Made by a program: the position numbers and the translations under genes | Shown here: piece after piece, positions 5,275 to 11,195 of the stretch | Numbering within the stretch: position 1 is the first letter of the stretch | Layout of the letters: the number at the start of each line of letters is the position of its first letter | The notes under the pieces: generated by a model | Databases searched by the model: none | The model's input: only the letters and a program-made list of their open reading frames with translations | Told to the model about the DNA's origin: nothing | Source: Opitutaceae bacterium | Lineage (GTDB): Bacteria; Verrucomicrobiota; Verrucomicrobiae; Opitutales; Opitutaceae | Reading direction: 5' to 3' | Assembly: GCA_031266495.1 (NCBI GenBank) | Contig: JAISAX010000030.1 | Span: 1 to 11,698, forward strand | DNA: 11,698 bases

Positions 5275-7389
5275 ATGGCAACCAGACGCAAAACTTCCGC
5301 CCCTCCTTCCGCCCGGGCCGTCGCCGCCGAAATGCTCCGCATCGCCGCGCAGGCCCGCCAGCCCGTGCACCAGCGCGAGCGCAACCGCGCCCGCGACTAT
5401 TACAATCCCCTGCGCAAGCTCGACATGGCCAGGGTCGTGCGCCTGCTCGAGGCCGGCGAGCGCGGCGAACACGCCGACCTGCAGTGGCTCTACCGCACCG
5501 TGGAGAAACGCGACGCCACCCTGCGCGGCCTCAAGATGCGCCGCACCTCCGCGCTCAAGAAGCTCGACTGGGACATCAAGCTCCCCGACGAGCTGCCCGC
5601 CGGCATTACACCCTCCGAGGCCAACGCGCAGCAGGAGTATCTGCACTCCACCTACAACGGCATCGATAACTTGCCGCAGGTGTTCGAGTTTATGGCACTC
5701 GCCAGCTTCCGGGGATTCTCCCACCTCGAAAAACGCTGGCAGGACAACAACCCCGCCCTCCCCCTCACACGCCTCGTGCCGGTGCCGCAATGGCACTGGA
5801 CGCGCCACCCGCAGACCTGGGCATGGGTCTATGACCCCACCGCGCAAGGCAACTGGAGCAGCGGCACGATCATCGACCCGTCCGATTTCGTCATTCGCGA
5901 ACTGGACGACCCCGTCAACGAAATCGCCGTCGTCTGCTTCCTGCGAAAAAACATGTCGCAGAAAGACTGGGATGCGTTCGTGGAGGATTTCGGCATCCCC
6001 TCCGTCTTCGGAATCCTCGGCCCAAATACGCCGGCGACGGAGGTGGCGGCGTGGCTCGCACAGGTCGAGAAAGTCACCGGCAACAGTCGCGGCGCGCTCC
6101 CCCCCGGCTCCGACGTCAAGACCGTGGCGCACGGCGGCCAGGGCGAGACACCGTTCAAGCAGCACAAGGACGAACAGCGCGAGGAGCTGGTGCTCGCCGG
6201 CACCGGCGGCCTGCTCACCATGCTCACCGCCGCCACCGGCCTCAACAGCGAGCAGGCCAAGGTGCACGAAGCCGCCTTCGACTCCATCGCCGCCGCCGAG
6301 GCCGCCGGCATCTCCGCCGACCTGCAGACACAGATCGACAAGCCCCTCCTGGCCCGGGAATTCCCCGGACGCCCGCAAGTCGCCTATTTCGAGCTGGCGT
6401 CCGTGGACCGGGAGGACCGCGGCGCGCTCGGCGAGCTGCTCGTCAAGCTCGCCAACGCCGGCCTCGAATCCGACGAGAACGAAATCTCGGAAAAAATGGG
6501 GCTGAAACTCCGCAAGAAGCCACAGCCGGCCACCCCCGGTCTCACGACGGGCCCGACGATTCAGCAAGCTCCCTTCGCCAACCGCGAGACAGCCGCCGGC
6601 ATCGGACGCGAAGCCCTCTTCCTCGCCCGCGCCGAAACCCTCCTCACCGAAGCCCGGCGCGTAGCGCTCGCCCCACTACGCGTCCGCGTCGAAGCCCTCC
6701 TGTCCATCGACGACGAAGCCGCCGCCCGTGCCGCCACCGAAACCCTCCGCGCCGACCTCCCCGCACTCGCCCGCCAATGCCTCTCCGACGACGCCACCTC
6801 CGACCTTGAGGACGCCTTTGCCGCCATCATCGGCACCGCCCTAGCCTCCGGCCTTGCCGAAGGAGCCGAAGCCCGCGCCGGTTCGGATCCCGGCGCTCCT
6901 TTCGCCAACATGGCCCCCCCCCGCCACGGCGACACCGGGTGGGACGAAAGCAAATACGTGCGCGACAACGACGGCCAGTTTTCCCCCAAAGGCGGCGGAG
7001 CCTCCGACTCCAAAGCCGAAGGCAAGGCCCGCGAGCGCGTCGTGCGCGCCGTGCATGAAGCCCTCCGCCGCAAAGGCGAAGTCCACAACGTCATGGAGAT
7101 TTCCGGACTCGGCCAGGTCAGCATCGGACTCGGCACCAGCGGCGACAAGGATGCCGACTACCGGGGCGGCTGGGGCGCGGCCCACTGGCAAGGCAAGCAC
7201 AAGGAAACCACCATCCGCGCCGTCGCCGACCTCCTCACCAAGGGCACTGTCGGCCCGGCCACCAACAAAAAGACGGGCCAGACAGACCCGGGCAAACGCG
7301 AGATCCGGCACAACGGATGGCTCGGCATCCTTGGAAAACAAGGCAACCGCCGCTGGCGGCTCATCACGGTTTACCACGATGGAAAATAG
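5275..7389 (+). CDS. Portal protein, Mu gp29-type (DUF935), fused to a BECR-fold nuclease-like domain
   Basis: The 704-residue product is about 200 longer than Mu gp29 (about 510). Residues 40-420 are the portal: DYYNPLRKLD, the helical LKMRRTSALKKLDWDI, GFSHLEKRW and the family-typical WDAFVEDFGIPSVFGI at 232-247. Residues 445-535 match the helical tail of DUF935 portals. A linker at 556-574 (WDESKYVRDNDGQFSPKGG) is of the kind that joins phage head proteins to cargo domains. Residues 585-704 look like a phage BECR-fold (Barnase/EndoU/ColicinE5/RelE-like) nuclease: GGWGAAHWQGKH at 631-642 and a closing strand WRLITVY at 694-700. RNase activity is inferred. C9 at 6914-6922 lies just ahead of the linker. 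Gene order then skips gp30 and gp31. Confidence 0.88.
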   Translation: MATRRKTSAPPSARAVAAEMLRIAAQARQPVHQRERNRARDYYNPLRKLDMARVVRLLEAGERGEHADLQWLYRTVEKRDATLRGLKMRRTSALKKLDWDIKLPDELPAGITPSEANAQQEYLHSTYNGIDNLPQVFEFMALASFRGFSHLEKRWQDNNPALPLTRLVPVPQWHWTRHPQTWAWVYDPTAQGNWSSGTIIDPSDFVIRELDDPVNEIAVVCFLRKNMSQKDWDAFVEDFGIPSVFGILGPNTPATEVAAWLAQVEKVTGNSRGALPPGSDVKTVAHGGQGETPFKQHKDEQREELVLAGTGGLLTMLTAATGLNSEQAKVHEAAFDSIAAAEAAGISADLQTQIDKPLLAREFPGRPQVAYFELASVDREDRGALGELLVKLANAGLESDENEISEKMGLKLRKKPQPATPGLTTGPTIQQAPFANRETAAGIGREALFLARAETLLTEARRVALAPLRVRVEALLSIDDEAAARAATETLRADLPALARQCLSDDATSDLEDAFAAIIGTALASGLAEGAEARAGSDPGAPFANMAPPRHGDTGWDESKYVRDNDGQFSPKGGGASDSKAEGKARERVVRAVHEALRRKGEVHNVMEISGLGQVSIGLGTSGDKDADYRGGWGAAHWQGKHKETTIRAVADLLTKGTVGPATNKKTGQTDPGKREIRHNGWLGILGKQGNRRWRLITVYHDGK
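6914..6922 (+). repeat. C9 homopolymer in the portal-nuclease linker
   Basis: Nine consecutive C bases encode part of Ala-Pro-Pro-Arg between the portal body and the nuclease-like domain. A one-base gain or loss would change the frame: one extra C runs into a TGA near 7058, and one fewer C enters a frame open to 7702. Both would remove the nuclease-like domain. A shift is not observed here; the frame is intact. Confidence 0.8.
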
Positions 7390-7594
7390 CAGACACAAAA
7401 AAACCGGCTTCGCGGTGTTGAGGCGCTCAACCGGCCTTACGAGGAAGGCGGGAACCGGGGTGATTCCCCGTGCCCTACACGCCGGAGCACCATGTTGTTC
7501 AGTGTTTGTGCGGCGGTTGCAACCAAGACCACCACCGTCCCTCGTCCGGAGGCCGGAGTCAAGCCCCCCGTCGCCCCCCCCATCCAGTCCTGTG

Positions 7595-7612
7595 CGCCCC
7601 GTTGACGGGGCG
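7595..7612. other. Perfect 7-bp hairpin
   Basis: CGCCCCG and CGGGGCG pair around TTGA. ACCCAACG follows, so there is no T-run and it is not a standard terminator. It is one of several stems in the portal-protease gap. Confidence 0.7.
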
Positions 7613-7663
7613 ACCCAACGCCATTCCTCGCAATCCACGGCACCTGTTTTTCCGGCGCGCCCC

Positions 7664-7683
7664 TTTTCCCGAAGCAGGGAAAA
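7664..7683. other. Hairpin TTTTCCC/GGGAAAA before the protease gene
   Basis: Seven base pairs close a six-base loop (GAAGCA). The stem has four T at its 5' side and four A at its 3' side. It lies about 47 bases before the protease start and may shape the leader of that transcript. Confidence 0.6.
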
Positions 7684-7730
7684 CACCCGCCCCGACGTTT
7701 GAATTAAAGACTTTTAAAAGCATCCAGCAA

Positions 7731-8807
7731 ATGACCACCGAACCCGCACCCGACACCGAAATCCTGACACCGCTCCTCAACCGCGAAGGCGAGTTCACTC
7801 CCGCCGGCTGGTTCCACATCGTCGCGACAGGGGATCACCCCCTGCCCGTCAAGGATGCGTCCGGCAAGATGCGCCGCGTCATCCAGCGCCTGGACACGAA
7901 GGCATGCGAAGCCATCGTCGCCGATTTCGCCAACCGCCGTACTGCCAATCCCGGATACAGTCCCCTGATCGACTTCGAGCACTTCTCGCATGACCGCTCC
8001 AGAAAAAGCGAGGCATCCGGCTGGATCACGGCGATGGAGAACCGCGCGGACGGCATCTGGTTCCAGGCCAACTGGAGCGACGTCGGCGAATCGGCGATCC
8101 GCAACCGTCGTTACCGCTACATCTCCCCGGTCTGGTTCCCTCACCAATGTGAAAAAGTCTCCGAAGGCATCTACCGCCCCCTCCGCATCAATGATGCCGG
8201 CCTGACCAACAAACCCAATCTCCACGGCCTCGTTCCATTCTGGAACCGCGAGGCCGAATCAACCGCCGACACCGGCAAAACCACCGAACAACCCGCCATG
8301 AATACAAAAGCCATTGCGCTCTCCCTCGGCCTCCCCGAGACCGCGGACGAAGCCGCCATCATTGCCGCCATCGGCAAGCTCAAGGACGGAGCCGCCCAGG
8401 CCGCTCCTCTGCAAAACCGGCTCACCGAGCTGGAGAAAAACCACAAGGTCCTCCTCGGTGACGCCGTCACCAAGGAACTCGACGCCAACAAGGACGTGAT
8501 TCCCGAAGGGCATGCCGAAGCCTGGAAAAACCGCCTCGAGTCCGACTTCCCCGGCACGTCCGCCCTCCTGCGCGGCATCAAGCGCCCGGAAGTCACGACG
8601 AAGACGCCCATCCACCAGCCCGGCAAAGGCGCGGCCGCCTCCGCCCAAAAAGCGGATGGCGAGGGCGATCAGCATCCCTTCCTCAACCGCGTGGACGAGC
8701 TTATGAAAGCCGATGGCAAACTCACCCGCGACGACGCCTTCCTCAAGGCCGCCGAGGACAACGACCTTTACGAAAGCTACTCCTCCGCCCTCACCGGTCG
8801 CGAATAA
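7731..8807 (+). CDS. Head maturation protease with scaffold C-terminus, Mu gp32 (I) type
   Basis: The 358-residue product starts at ATG 7731. Upstream in-frame codons back to 7470 do not resemble the family. It would cleave scaffold and head proteins during prohead maturation. Residues 20-175 match the Mu I protein layout: GEFTPAGWFHI, LIDFEHFSHD at 79-88, ASGWIT at 96-101, then GIWFQANWS, RNRRYRYISPVW at 124-135 and GLTNKPNLHGL at 157-167. From about 190 the sequence changes to a helical, charged scaffold part (LGLPETADEAAII..., ending SALTGRE). As in Mu, where Z is made inside I, an in-frame ATG at 8298 could give the scaffold alone. The start has no Shine-Dalgarno sequence. Confidence 0.9.
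   Translation: MTTEPAPDTEILTPLLNREGEFTPAGWFHIVATGDHPLPVKDASGKMRRVIQRLDTKACEAIVADFANRRTANPGYSPLIDFEHFSHDRSRKSEASGWITAMENRADGIWFQANWSDVGESAIRNRRYRYISPVWFPHQCEKVSEGIYRPLRINDAGLTNKPNLHGLVPFWNREAESTADTGKTTEQPAMNTKAIALSLGLPETADEAAIIAAIGKLKDGAAQAAPLQNRLTELEKNHKVLLGDAVTKELDANKDVIPEGHAEAWKNRLESDFPGTSALLRGIKRPEVTTKTPIHQPGKGAAASAQKADGEGDQHPFLNRVDELMKADGKLTRDDAFLKAAEDNDLYESYSSALTGRE
8298..8807 (+). CDS. Possible separate scaffold protein from an in-frame internal start (Mu Z-like)
   Basis: ATG 8298 lies in frame within the protease gene, exactly where the catalytic part ends and the scaffold-like part begins (MNTKAIALSLGLPETADEAA). It would give 169 residues with helical, charged segments. Mu makes its scaffold Z from the 3' part of gene I in this way. 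No clear Shine-Dalgarno sequence precedes it, which fits most genes here but gives no positive support. Release by proteolysis of the full product is the alternative. Confidence 0.4.
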   Translation: MNTKAIALSLGLPETADEAAIIAAIGKLKDGAAQAAPLQNRLTELEKNHKVLLGDAVTKELDANKDVIPEGHAEAWKNRLESDFPGTSALLRGIKRPEVTTKTPIHQPGKGAAASAQKADGEGDQHPFLNRVDELMKADGKLTRDDAFLKAAEDNDLYESYSSALTGRE

Positions 8808-8874
8808 TGTAGTAACAGAAAAACAACTACAACTCGCGCCAATCCGCAATCCACAACCTGAAATTCTCAAATCC

Positions 8875-9291
8875 ATGAGTCAAAAAATCACCGCCCAGGA
8901 AGGGCCAACCATCACGCTCGAGGCGGCAGTCGCCGCCGCGTTCACCAACAAGGAAGATCATCTGGTCGGCATCTCCGCCAACGGCCAGGCAATGATCTGC
9001 GACGACACCGTGCCCGCCATCGGCACCTTTGTGTCCCGCCTCTCGCCGGAGGACACCGCGCTCACCGTCCGGCTGCTCAACGCTCCCGGCACCGCACGCA
9101 TGGTGCAAGGCGCGCCGGTCACGCCCGGCGACCGAGTCACCTGCGACGACACCGGCCGCGTGGTGCCCGCCGCTGCCGGCGACCGCTCCCTCGGCATCAA
9201 GATTGCCCCGCCCGCCGCCGGCGCCGCCGGCGACGTGATCGAGGTGATCACCTTCGTCGAATCCCTCCCCCCCCCCGTCATCGAAACCTGA
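8875..9291 (+). CDS. Capsid decoration (cement)-like protein
   Basis: The 138-residue product starts at ATG 8875 after a 67-base A-rich gap. The upstream in-frame extension to 8713 is a shadow of the protease end. The C-terminal half carries the beta-rich pattern of small phage decoration proteins (DUF2190-like): GAPVTPGDRVTCDDTGRVV, then GDRSLGIKIAPPAAGAAGDV and a final strand IEVITFV. Such proteins bind the outside of the head and stabilise it. Position between protease and capsid genes agrees. It ends in a Pro-rich tail coded by a C10 run (9267-9276). The family call is from pattern and position only. Confidence 0.7.
   Translation: MSQKITAQEGPTITLEAAVAAAFTNKEDHLVGISANGQAMICDDTVPAIGTFVSRLSPEDTALTVRLLNAPGTARMVQGAPVTPGDRVTCDDTGRVVPAAAGDRSLGIKIAPPAAGAAGDVIEVITFVESLPPPVIET
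9267..9276 (+). repeat. C10 homopolymer near the end of the decoration gene
   Basis: Ten C bases encode Leu-Pro-Pro-Pro just before the end VIET. A slip here would only alter the last few residues or read into the gap. Together with C9 at 6914 and C8 at 7574-7581, it shows that poly-C runs are frequent here. Confidence 0.8.
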
Positions 9292-9314
9292 CCGCCACCC
9301 GTATCCAATCCGTC

Positions 9315-9342
9315 ATTAGTAATTAGTAATTAGTAATTAGTC
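9315..9342 (+). repeat. Heptamer array ATTAGTA x4 before the capsid gene
   Basis: Three copies of ATTAGTA and one of ATTAGTC lie head to tail, ending six bases before the capsid ATG. This AT-rich block contrasts sharply with GC-rich surroundings and occupies the Shine-Dalgarno position. Similar heptamer arrays are known as short tandemly repeated repetitive sequences in filamentous cyanobacteria; a link is not implied. A role in keeping the start site unstructured is inferred. Confidence 0.85.
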
Positions 9343-9348
9343 ATTAAA

Positions 9349-10284
9349 ATGAAATCCACCGCCACCTTCAATCCCGTCCTCACGGCCCTGTTCAACGGCT
9401 ACTTCGTCAAGCCCGAGGACTTTGTCGGCCTCAAGCTCGCGCCCCTCTTCCGCACGGCCGAGCAGAGCGCCACCTATCCCGTCTTCGGAAGGGAGAACCT
9501 CCTCAACGTGCCCACTCTGCGCCAGCGCGCCCCCGGCACCCCCTACCAGCGCAGCGTGCCGTCGATCAGCGACGACAAGTATGCGACAAAAGACTACGGA
9601 CACGAGGTGCCCGTCGCCGACGAGACCCGCAAAAAATACGCGAAGCAAATCGACGCCGACCGCGCCGCCATCCGCCGCAACGCGCACACCATCCTCGTCA
9701 ACCACGAGACCCGCGTGCACGACCTCATCACCGGCCCCGGAGTCACCCATCGCGCCAGTCCGGCGACCAAGTGGGATGTCTACGCCACCTCCGATCCCCT
9801 CGCCGACGTCAAGGCCGCCGTCCGCGTCATCGACATCGAAAGCGGCCTGCGCCCCAACACGCTGACCCTCTCGCGCACGGTGGCGGACAAGCTCACGCTG
9901 CACCCGAAAATCCGCCAGCTCTTCCCCACCTACAACGGCCCCATCACCGAAGAAATGCTCCGCACCGCCTTCGAAATCGAGCGCGTCCTCATCGCCGGCG
10001 GCAAGACCAACACCGCCGCCGAAGGCCGGACCATGAGCATCAACTACCTCTGGGGCGACGACGTCGTCCTCTCCGTCAGCGACGACACCCAGGACCTCGA
10101 GGCCCCCAACGCCGCCCGCACCTTCCTCTGGACCGAGGAAAGCGGCGGCGACGTCGCCGGCTCCTACGTCGAGACCTACCGCGACGAGACGATCAAGTCC
10201 GACGTCCACCGCACCAACCACCACACCGACGAAAAACTCACCGGCAAGGACTTCATCTACCTCCTCGAAGACGTCCTCGGCTAA
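9349..10284 (+). CDS. Major capsid protein
   Basis: The 311-residue product would form the icosahedral shell. It has the usual layout of tailed-phage capsid proteins: an N-terminal arm (NPVLTALFNGYFVKPEDFVG) and APLFRTAEQSATYPVF near 30-45. A helical spine includes the basic segment ADETRKKYAKQIDADRAAIR, and a beta-rich core ends with SYVETYRDETIKSDVHR and a final FIYLLEDVL. Position after the protease and decoration genes and size (Mu T is about 305) agree. It does not look like Mu T itself, so the head module may be of different descent from the packaging module. The start is ATG 9349, preceded by a heptamer array and no Shine-Dalgarno sequence. Confidence 0.85.
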   Translation: MKSTATFNPVLTALFNGYFVKPEDFVGLKLAPLFRTAEQSATYPVFGRENLLNVPTLRQRAPGTPYQRSVPSISDDKYATKDYGHEVPVADETRKKYAKQIDADRAAIRRNAHTILVNHETRVHDLITGPGVTHRASPATKWDVYATSDPLADVKAAVRVIDIESGLRPNTLTLSRTVADKLTLHPKIRQLFPTYNGPITEEMLRTAFEIERVLIAGGKTNTAAEGRTMSINYLWGDDVVLSVSDDTQDLEAPNAARTFLWTEESGGDVAGSYVETYRDETIKSDVHRTNHHTDEKLTGKDFIYLLEDVLG

Positions 10285-10291
10285 CCGTGGC

Positions 10292-10304
10292 GCGGGCGTC
10301 CCGC
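10292..10304. other. Short GC hairpin after the capsid gene
   Basis: GCGGG and CCCGC pair around CGT, eight bases after the capsid stop. No T-run follows, so terminator function is doubtful. It may lower transcription past the capsid gene or protect the mRNA 3' end. Confidence 0.5.
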
Positions 10305-10349
10305 CCGCTCCCGGCCCATCCACACCCGTAACCACAAATAAACTACATC

Positions 10350-10547
10350 GTGAAAATCAAGATCATCGACAAACGCGGTCTCCCTGTCAGCGGGAAAATC
10401 ATCCCCGAAGGCGAGACCATCGACCTCGAATCCGGCCCCGTCCTCGACGCCGCCCTCCGCTTCAAGCAAGCGGAGCCCGTTGCCGCGCCACCTGCCGAGA
10501 AAACGGACGAGCCGCCCGCCGGGAAAAAACCTGCGACGAAAAAATAA
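10350..10547 (+). CDS. Small phage head-region protein, lysine-rich tail
   Basis: A 65-residue frame starts at GTG 10350 after an A-rich leader. The N-terminal 45 residues (MKIKIIDKRGLPVSGKIIPE, then GETIDLESGPVL) form a short beta pattern like the small DUF7210-type proteins found after capsid genes of Mu-like phages. The tail is Pro/Lys-rich (EKTDEPPAGKKPATKK) and probably disordered. The function is unknown; a role near the head-tail junction is suggested only by position. The family match is tentative because the protein is short. Confidence 0.6.
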   Translation: MKIKIIDKRGLPVSGKIIPEGETIDLESGPVLDAALRFKQAEPVAAPPAEKTDEPPAGKKPATKK

Positions 10548-10568
10548 GTCCCCCCGTGTCTCCCTCAA

Positions 10569-10610
10569 GCCGGGGAGCCCTCCACGCGAAGGAAGCGTGG
10601 AGCCCCCGGC
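10569..10610. terminator. Strong two-part hairpin, REP-like or terminator without a T-run
   Basis: GCCGGGG (10569-10575) pairs with CCCCGGC (10604-10610). Inside it, CTCCACGC (10580-10587) pairs with GCGTGGAG (10595-10602) around a seven-base loop. That is 15 pairs with a small internal bulge. CGTCCCCCC follows rather than T, so it is not a textbook terminator. It could be an intergenic palindromic repeat. It fills much of the 131-base gap before the gp36-like gene. Confidence 0.65.
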
Positions 10611-10638
10611 CGTCCCCCCTCACATGTATCCGGAGTTC

Positions 10639-10673
10639 AATTCTTAATTTTTAATTCTTAATTCTTAATTAAT
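10639..10673 (+). repeat. Heptamer array AATTCTT x5 before the gp36-like gene
   Basis: Five 7-base units in a row (AATTCTT, AATTTTT, AATTCTT, AATTCTT, AATTAAT) end five bases before ATG 10679, with AAAAA between. Unit length, AT-richness and distance to the start codon match the array before the capsid gene, though the unit differs. Confidence 0.85.
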
Positions 10674-10678
10674 AAAAA

Positions 10679-11152
10679 ATGCCAACGCCCTGGATAACGA
10701 TCACGCCTGCCATGCTCGACACCGCGAAAGCCGCCGCCTTCGTGTCCGCGCTCGGCACTGCCGCGCTGGGTGAAGATCAACAAAACCCCCTGCCCGAGAT
10801 CATCGCATCGGTGACGGACCGCATCCGCATGGAAATCGCCGCCGGAGGCCGCACGACCCTCTCCGCCACCAGGAGCAAAATCCCCCCCTCCCTCAAATCC
10901 CTCGCCCTCCGCTTCATCATCCGCGAAGGGCTGCAACGCATCAACATCATGGACGCCTTAAAACCCTCCGAAGACGACGGCGAAGCCATCCGGCAGGACA
11001 TCCGTTTCCTCGAACGCATCGCGCGAGGTGAAATCACCGTCGAGGCCCCCGACGATCCCGAACCCGCGCCCACCGTCCAGGCCACCGTCACCGTCCCCCT
11101 GATCAGCGCCCGCCCCCGCCACTTCACCCGCCACCAGCAAGACGGCGTCTAG
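10679..11152 (+). CDS. Head-completion protein, Mu gp36-like (DUF1320-like)
   Basis: The 157-residue product has the helical layout of gp36-type head-tail connector proteins: LPEIIASVTDRIRMEIAAGG, then a stretch IPPSLKSLALRFIIREGLQR, then a final helix with DIRFLERIARGEITVEAPDD. In the family, the closing 'L..IA.G' segment is followed by a loose tail, as here (Pro/Val-rich, ending HQQDGV). Such proteins sit under the portal and form the surface for tail joining. The match is by pattern and position rather than strong motifs. The start ATG follows a heptamer array and has no Shine-Dalgarno sequence. Confidence 0.65.
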   Translation: MPTPWITITPAMLDTAKAAAFVSALGTAALGEDQQNPLPEIIASVTDRIRMEIAAGGRTTLSATRSKIPPSLKSLALRFIIREGLQRINIMDALKPSEDDGEAIRQDIRFLERIARGEITVEAPDDPEPAPTVQATVTVPLISARPRHFTRHQQDGV

Positions 11153-11195
11153 CCGTATCCACCCTGTCGATTCCCGTCGAAACCCGTCGCCCGCC

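Larger units (their letters stand above)
7390..7730 (+). other. Structured 341-base gap between portal and protease, no gene seen
   Basis: No convincing gene lies here; Mu has gp30 and gp31 at this point. Upstream in-frame codons of the protease (from ATG 7470) translate to low-quality sequence. Hairpins seen: GTTGAG/CTCAAC around GCG near 7417-7431; CGGGG/CCCCG at 7456-7470; CGCCCCG/CGGGGCG at 7595-7612; TTTTCCC/GGGAAAA at 7664-7683. A 10-base palindrome, CTTTTAAAAG, lies at 7711-7720, just before the protease ATG. GGGAA at 7450 followed by GGTGA, and GTCCGGAGGCCGG at 7544-7556, faintly recall conserved parts of cobalamin riboswitches, but the core is not complete. Read on the minus strand, 7398-7404 is a T-run after a weak stem. 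Confidence 0.5.

Noticed and set aside
3258..5384. Long minus-strand open frame of 708 codons opposite the terminase genes
   Set aside because: It lies opposite the clearly recognised small and large terminase genes and has no family pattern. GC-rich codon use often leaves antisense frames open.
5113..6567. Minus-strand open frame of 484 codons opposite the portal
   Set aside because: It is a shadow of the portal gene, with biased composition and no motif.
6854..7702. Plus-strand open frame of 282 codons overlapping the portal end and the gap
   Set aside because: Its translation is Pro/Ala/Arg-rich shadow sequence. It matters only as the frame entered if the C9 run loses a base.
7470..7730. 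N-terminal extension of the protease
   Set aside because: The extra 87 codons translate to atypical His/Pro/Arg-rich sequence unlike the protease family. ATG 7731 fits the family start.
9315..9342. CRISPR-like repeat
   Set aside because: The units are 7 bases with no spacers, so this is a simple tandem repeat.
9337..10335. Minus-strand open frame of 332 codons opposite the capsid gene
   Set aside because: Gly/Val/Asp-rich low-quality sequence; the plus strand holds a good capsid gene.
10569..10610. tRNA or other RNA gene
   Set aside because: There is a single long stem and no cloverleaf or anticodon arm.
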